From positions 1-8,720 of the forward strand of contig CALYSH010000046.1 of assembly GCA_945485625.1 (NCBI GenBank): 8,720 nt of DNA, in the 5' to 3' direction. Shown one piece after another: positions 7,607 through 8,720 of this stretch (position 1 is the stretch's first letter; each line of letters starts with the position of its first letter). The position numbers and the translations under genes were made by a program. The DNA comes from an uncultured Lachnospiraceae bacterium (GTDB taxonomy: Bacteria > Bacillota > Clostridia > Lachnospirales > Lachnospiraceae). The notes under the pieces are model-generated. The model had not been told where the DNA came from. It ran no database searches and saw only the letters and a list, made by a program, of their open reading frames with translations.

Positions 7607-8710
7607 AATTTCCTCCACCTTATCCTGCAGTTCCACAGCCACCTGTTCCATCGCTTCCTTTACCTTCGCAAACACCATCAGAAGCTTGGGCGAGAACACA
7701 CCGCAGTTTCCCTTTCGAATCATGTAATAAGCTTCTTCCAACGAAAAGGCCTCTCGATACACACTGTCTGTTGTCAGGGAATCATAACAGTCGGCCAGAG
7801 ATACAATCTGAGCAGAGATTGGAATATCATCGCCTACCAAGTGATCCGGATAGCCCTTTCCGTCATACTTTTCATGATGCCATCTGGTAATCTCACGGCT
7901 CACCTTTAAGTACTCTTCATCCCATGCCCCACCGGCGATTTCCATCACATCATAACCGGCAATGGAGTGGGACTTCATTACTTCATACTCCTCGTCTGTC
8001 AATTTCCCCGGCTTTAGCAAAATGTGATCGGGAATCATGATTTTGCCCACATCATGCAGGGCGCTGGTAGTGGTAATGATATCCACCAGCCTGGGGGTAA
8101 GTCCATATTCCGGATAATCCGCCCGCACCTGCTCTGCCAGAATTCGGGAGTAGGCCTGGACCCTGGGTACATGATTACCTCCCTCCAGATTACGATACTC
8201 TACCATGGTACCAAAGAGCTTGGTAATACGGTCATTGGTTTCCTTTAATTTCGTTGCCTGCGCCTGAAGCATTTTGTACTGATTGGAAACCGTATTTGCA
8301 TTCTGCTCTGCCAACGCTTTGAAGCTGTTTTTATCCCGGTACAGAGTCACCAGACGATCCACCCTGCTCTTTACAAACTCTGTATTAATCGGCTTCCGGA
8401 TGAAGTCCGAGATTCCGTAATCAAAGCATTCCTGAATCAGACTCATTTCCTGCTCCCCGGTTACCACAATTACAGGAAACAAATCCAGATAATTCCTCCT
8501 TGCAGCGATTTTCAGAAAATCCACGCCTCCCATGACCGGCATAATCAAATCCAGCAAAACACAGCAGACCTCATCGGTATGCTTCTCGATATAGTCCAGT
8601 CCCTCCTGACCGTCTGCCGCCTCCTGTATATCGTATTCATCCTCCAGCAAACGGCTAAGTATCACTCGGTTAAACTTCATGTCATCAATTACTAAGATTG
8701 TATTTCCCAT
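7598..8710 (-). CDS. Response regulator with HD-GYP domain (probable cyclic-di-GMP phosphodiesterase)
   Basis: A two-domain cytoplasmic signalling protein of 370 residues from the ATG at 8710. The receiver domain (about 1-122) has the acidic pair Asp9-Asp10, phospho-acceptor Asp54 in LLDLIMP, Thr84 in VVTG and Lys106 in RKP, so it should be phosphorylatable. A probable coiled-coil linker (about 127-165) leads to the HD-GYP domain (about 168-355). That domain carries His180, His219-Asp220 (ALHDVGK), His248, His278-His279 with DGKGYP at 283-288, and Asp307 in LADCYD. These are the metal-binding and signature residues of cyclic-di-GMP hydrolases. The common late FDP motif is FSP (339-341) here. 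A GTG codon at 8719 is also in frame, but the ATG follows a purine-rich GGTGGAAAG and suits a receiver domain better. The window ends 10 nt upstream, so a longer protein cannot be excluded. Its own terminator suggests it is not part of the sugar operon. Confidence 0.9.
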   Translation of the reverse strand: MGNTILVIDDMKFNRVILSRLLEDEYDIQEAADGQEGLDYIEKHTDEVCCVLLDLIMPVMGGVDFLKIAARRNYLDLFPVIVVTGEQEMSLIQECFDYGISDFIRKPINTEFVKSRVDRLVTLYRDKNSFKALAEQNANTVSNQYKMLQAQATKLKETNDRITKLFGTMVEYRNLEGGNHVPRVQAYSRILAEQVRADYPEYGLTPRLVDIITTTSALHDVGKIMIPDHILLKPGKLTDEEYEVMKSHSIAGYDVMEIAGGAWDEEYLKVSREITRWHHEKYDGKGYPDHLVGDDIPISAQIVSLADCYDSLTTDSVYREAFSLEEAYYMIRKGNCGVFSPKLLMVFAKVKEAMEQVAVELQDKVEEIEG

Positions 8711-8720
8711 TCTTTCCACC

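Overview
The window holds four genes, all on the minus strand. Gene content and sequence style suggest a Firmicute of the Clostridia, probably a plant-fibre-degrading Lachnospiraceae-like gut or rumen bacterium. The signs are cytoplasmic GH3, GH67 and GH2 enzymes, a clostridial-type REC/HD-GYP regulator, purine-rich Shine-Dalgarno sites and moderate GC content. The taxon is an inference; there is no marker gene in the window.

Layout in transcription order, from high to low coordinates. (1) Positions 8710-7598 encode a response regulator with an HD-GYP (cyclic-di-GMP phosphodiesterase-type) output. It ends in a strong intrinsic terminator whose stem overlaps the stop codon. (2) Positions 7597-7458 are a 140-bp intergenic region. 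It carries the terminator's U-tract, a 9-bp inverted repeat that may be an operator, and a probable promoter firing into the sugar genes. (3) Positions 7457-5322 encode a GH3 enzyme of the beta-xylosidase type. (4) A large hairpin sits directly after the GH3 stop. (5) Positions 5235-3235 encode a GH67 alpha-glucuronidase. (6) Positions 3214-1 encode a large GH2 enzyme of the beta-galactosidase type with C-terminal beta-sandwich modules. It follows GH67 after 20 nt and runs off the window.

The three glycosidases look like one operon for intracellular breakdown of (methyl)glucuronoxylan fragments. GH67 would remove the 4-O-methyl-glucuronic acid cap from the non-reducing end of imported aldouronic acids. 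GH3 would shorten the remaining xylo-oligosaccharide to xylose. GH2 would remove a further beta-linked decoration, possibly galactose. None of the three has a visible signal peptide, so substrates would have to be imported by a transporter not present here.

I see no mobile element, CRISPR array, tRNA or rRNA. The enzymes belong to known families, and I found no clear evidence of a wholly new system. The points most worth a second look are the GH3-GH67 intercistronic hairpin, whose pairing is better on the transcribed strand; the inverted repeat ahead of the GH3 promoter; and the tandem carbohydrate-binding-like modules on an apparently cytoplasmic GH2 enzyme.
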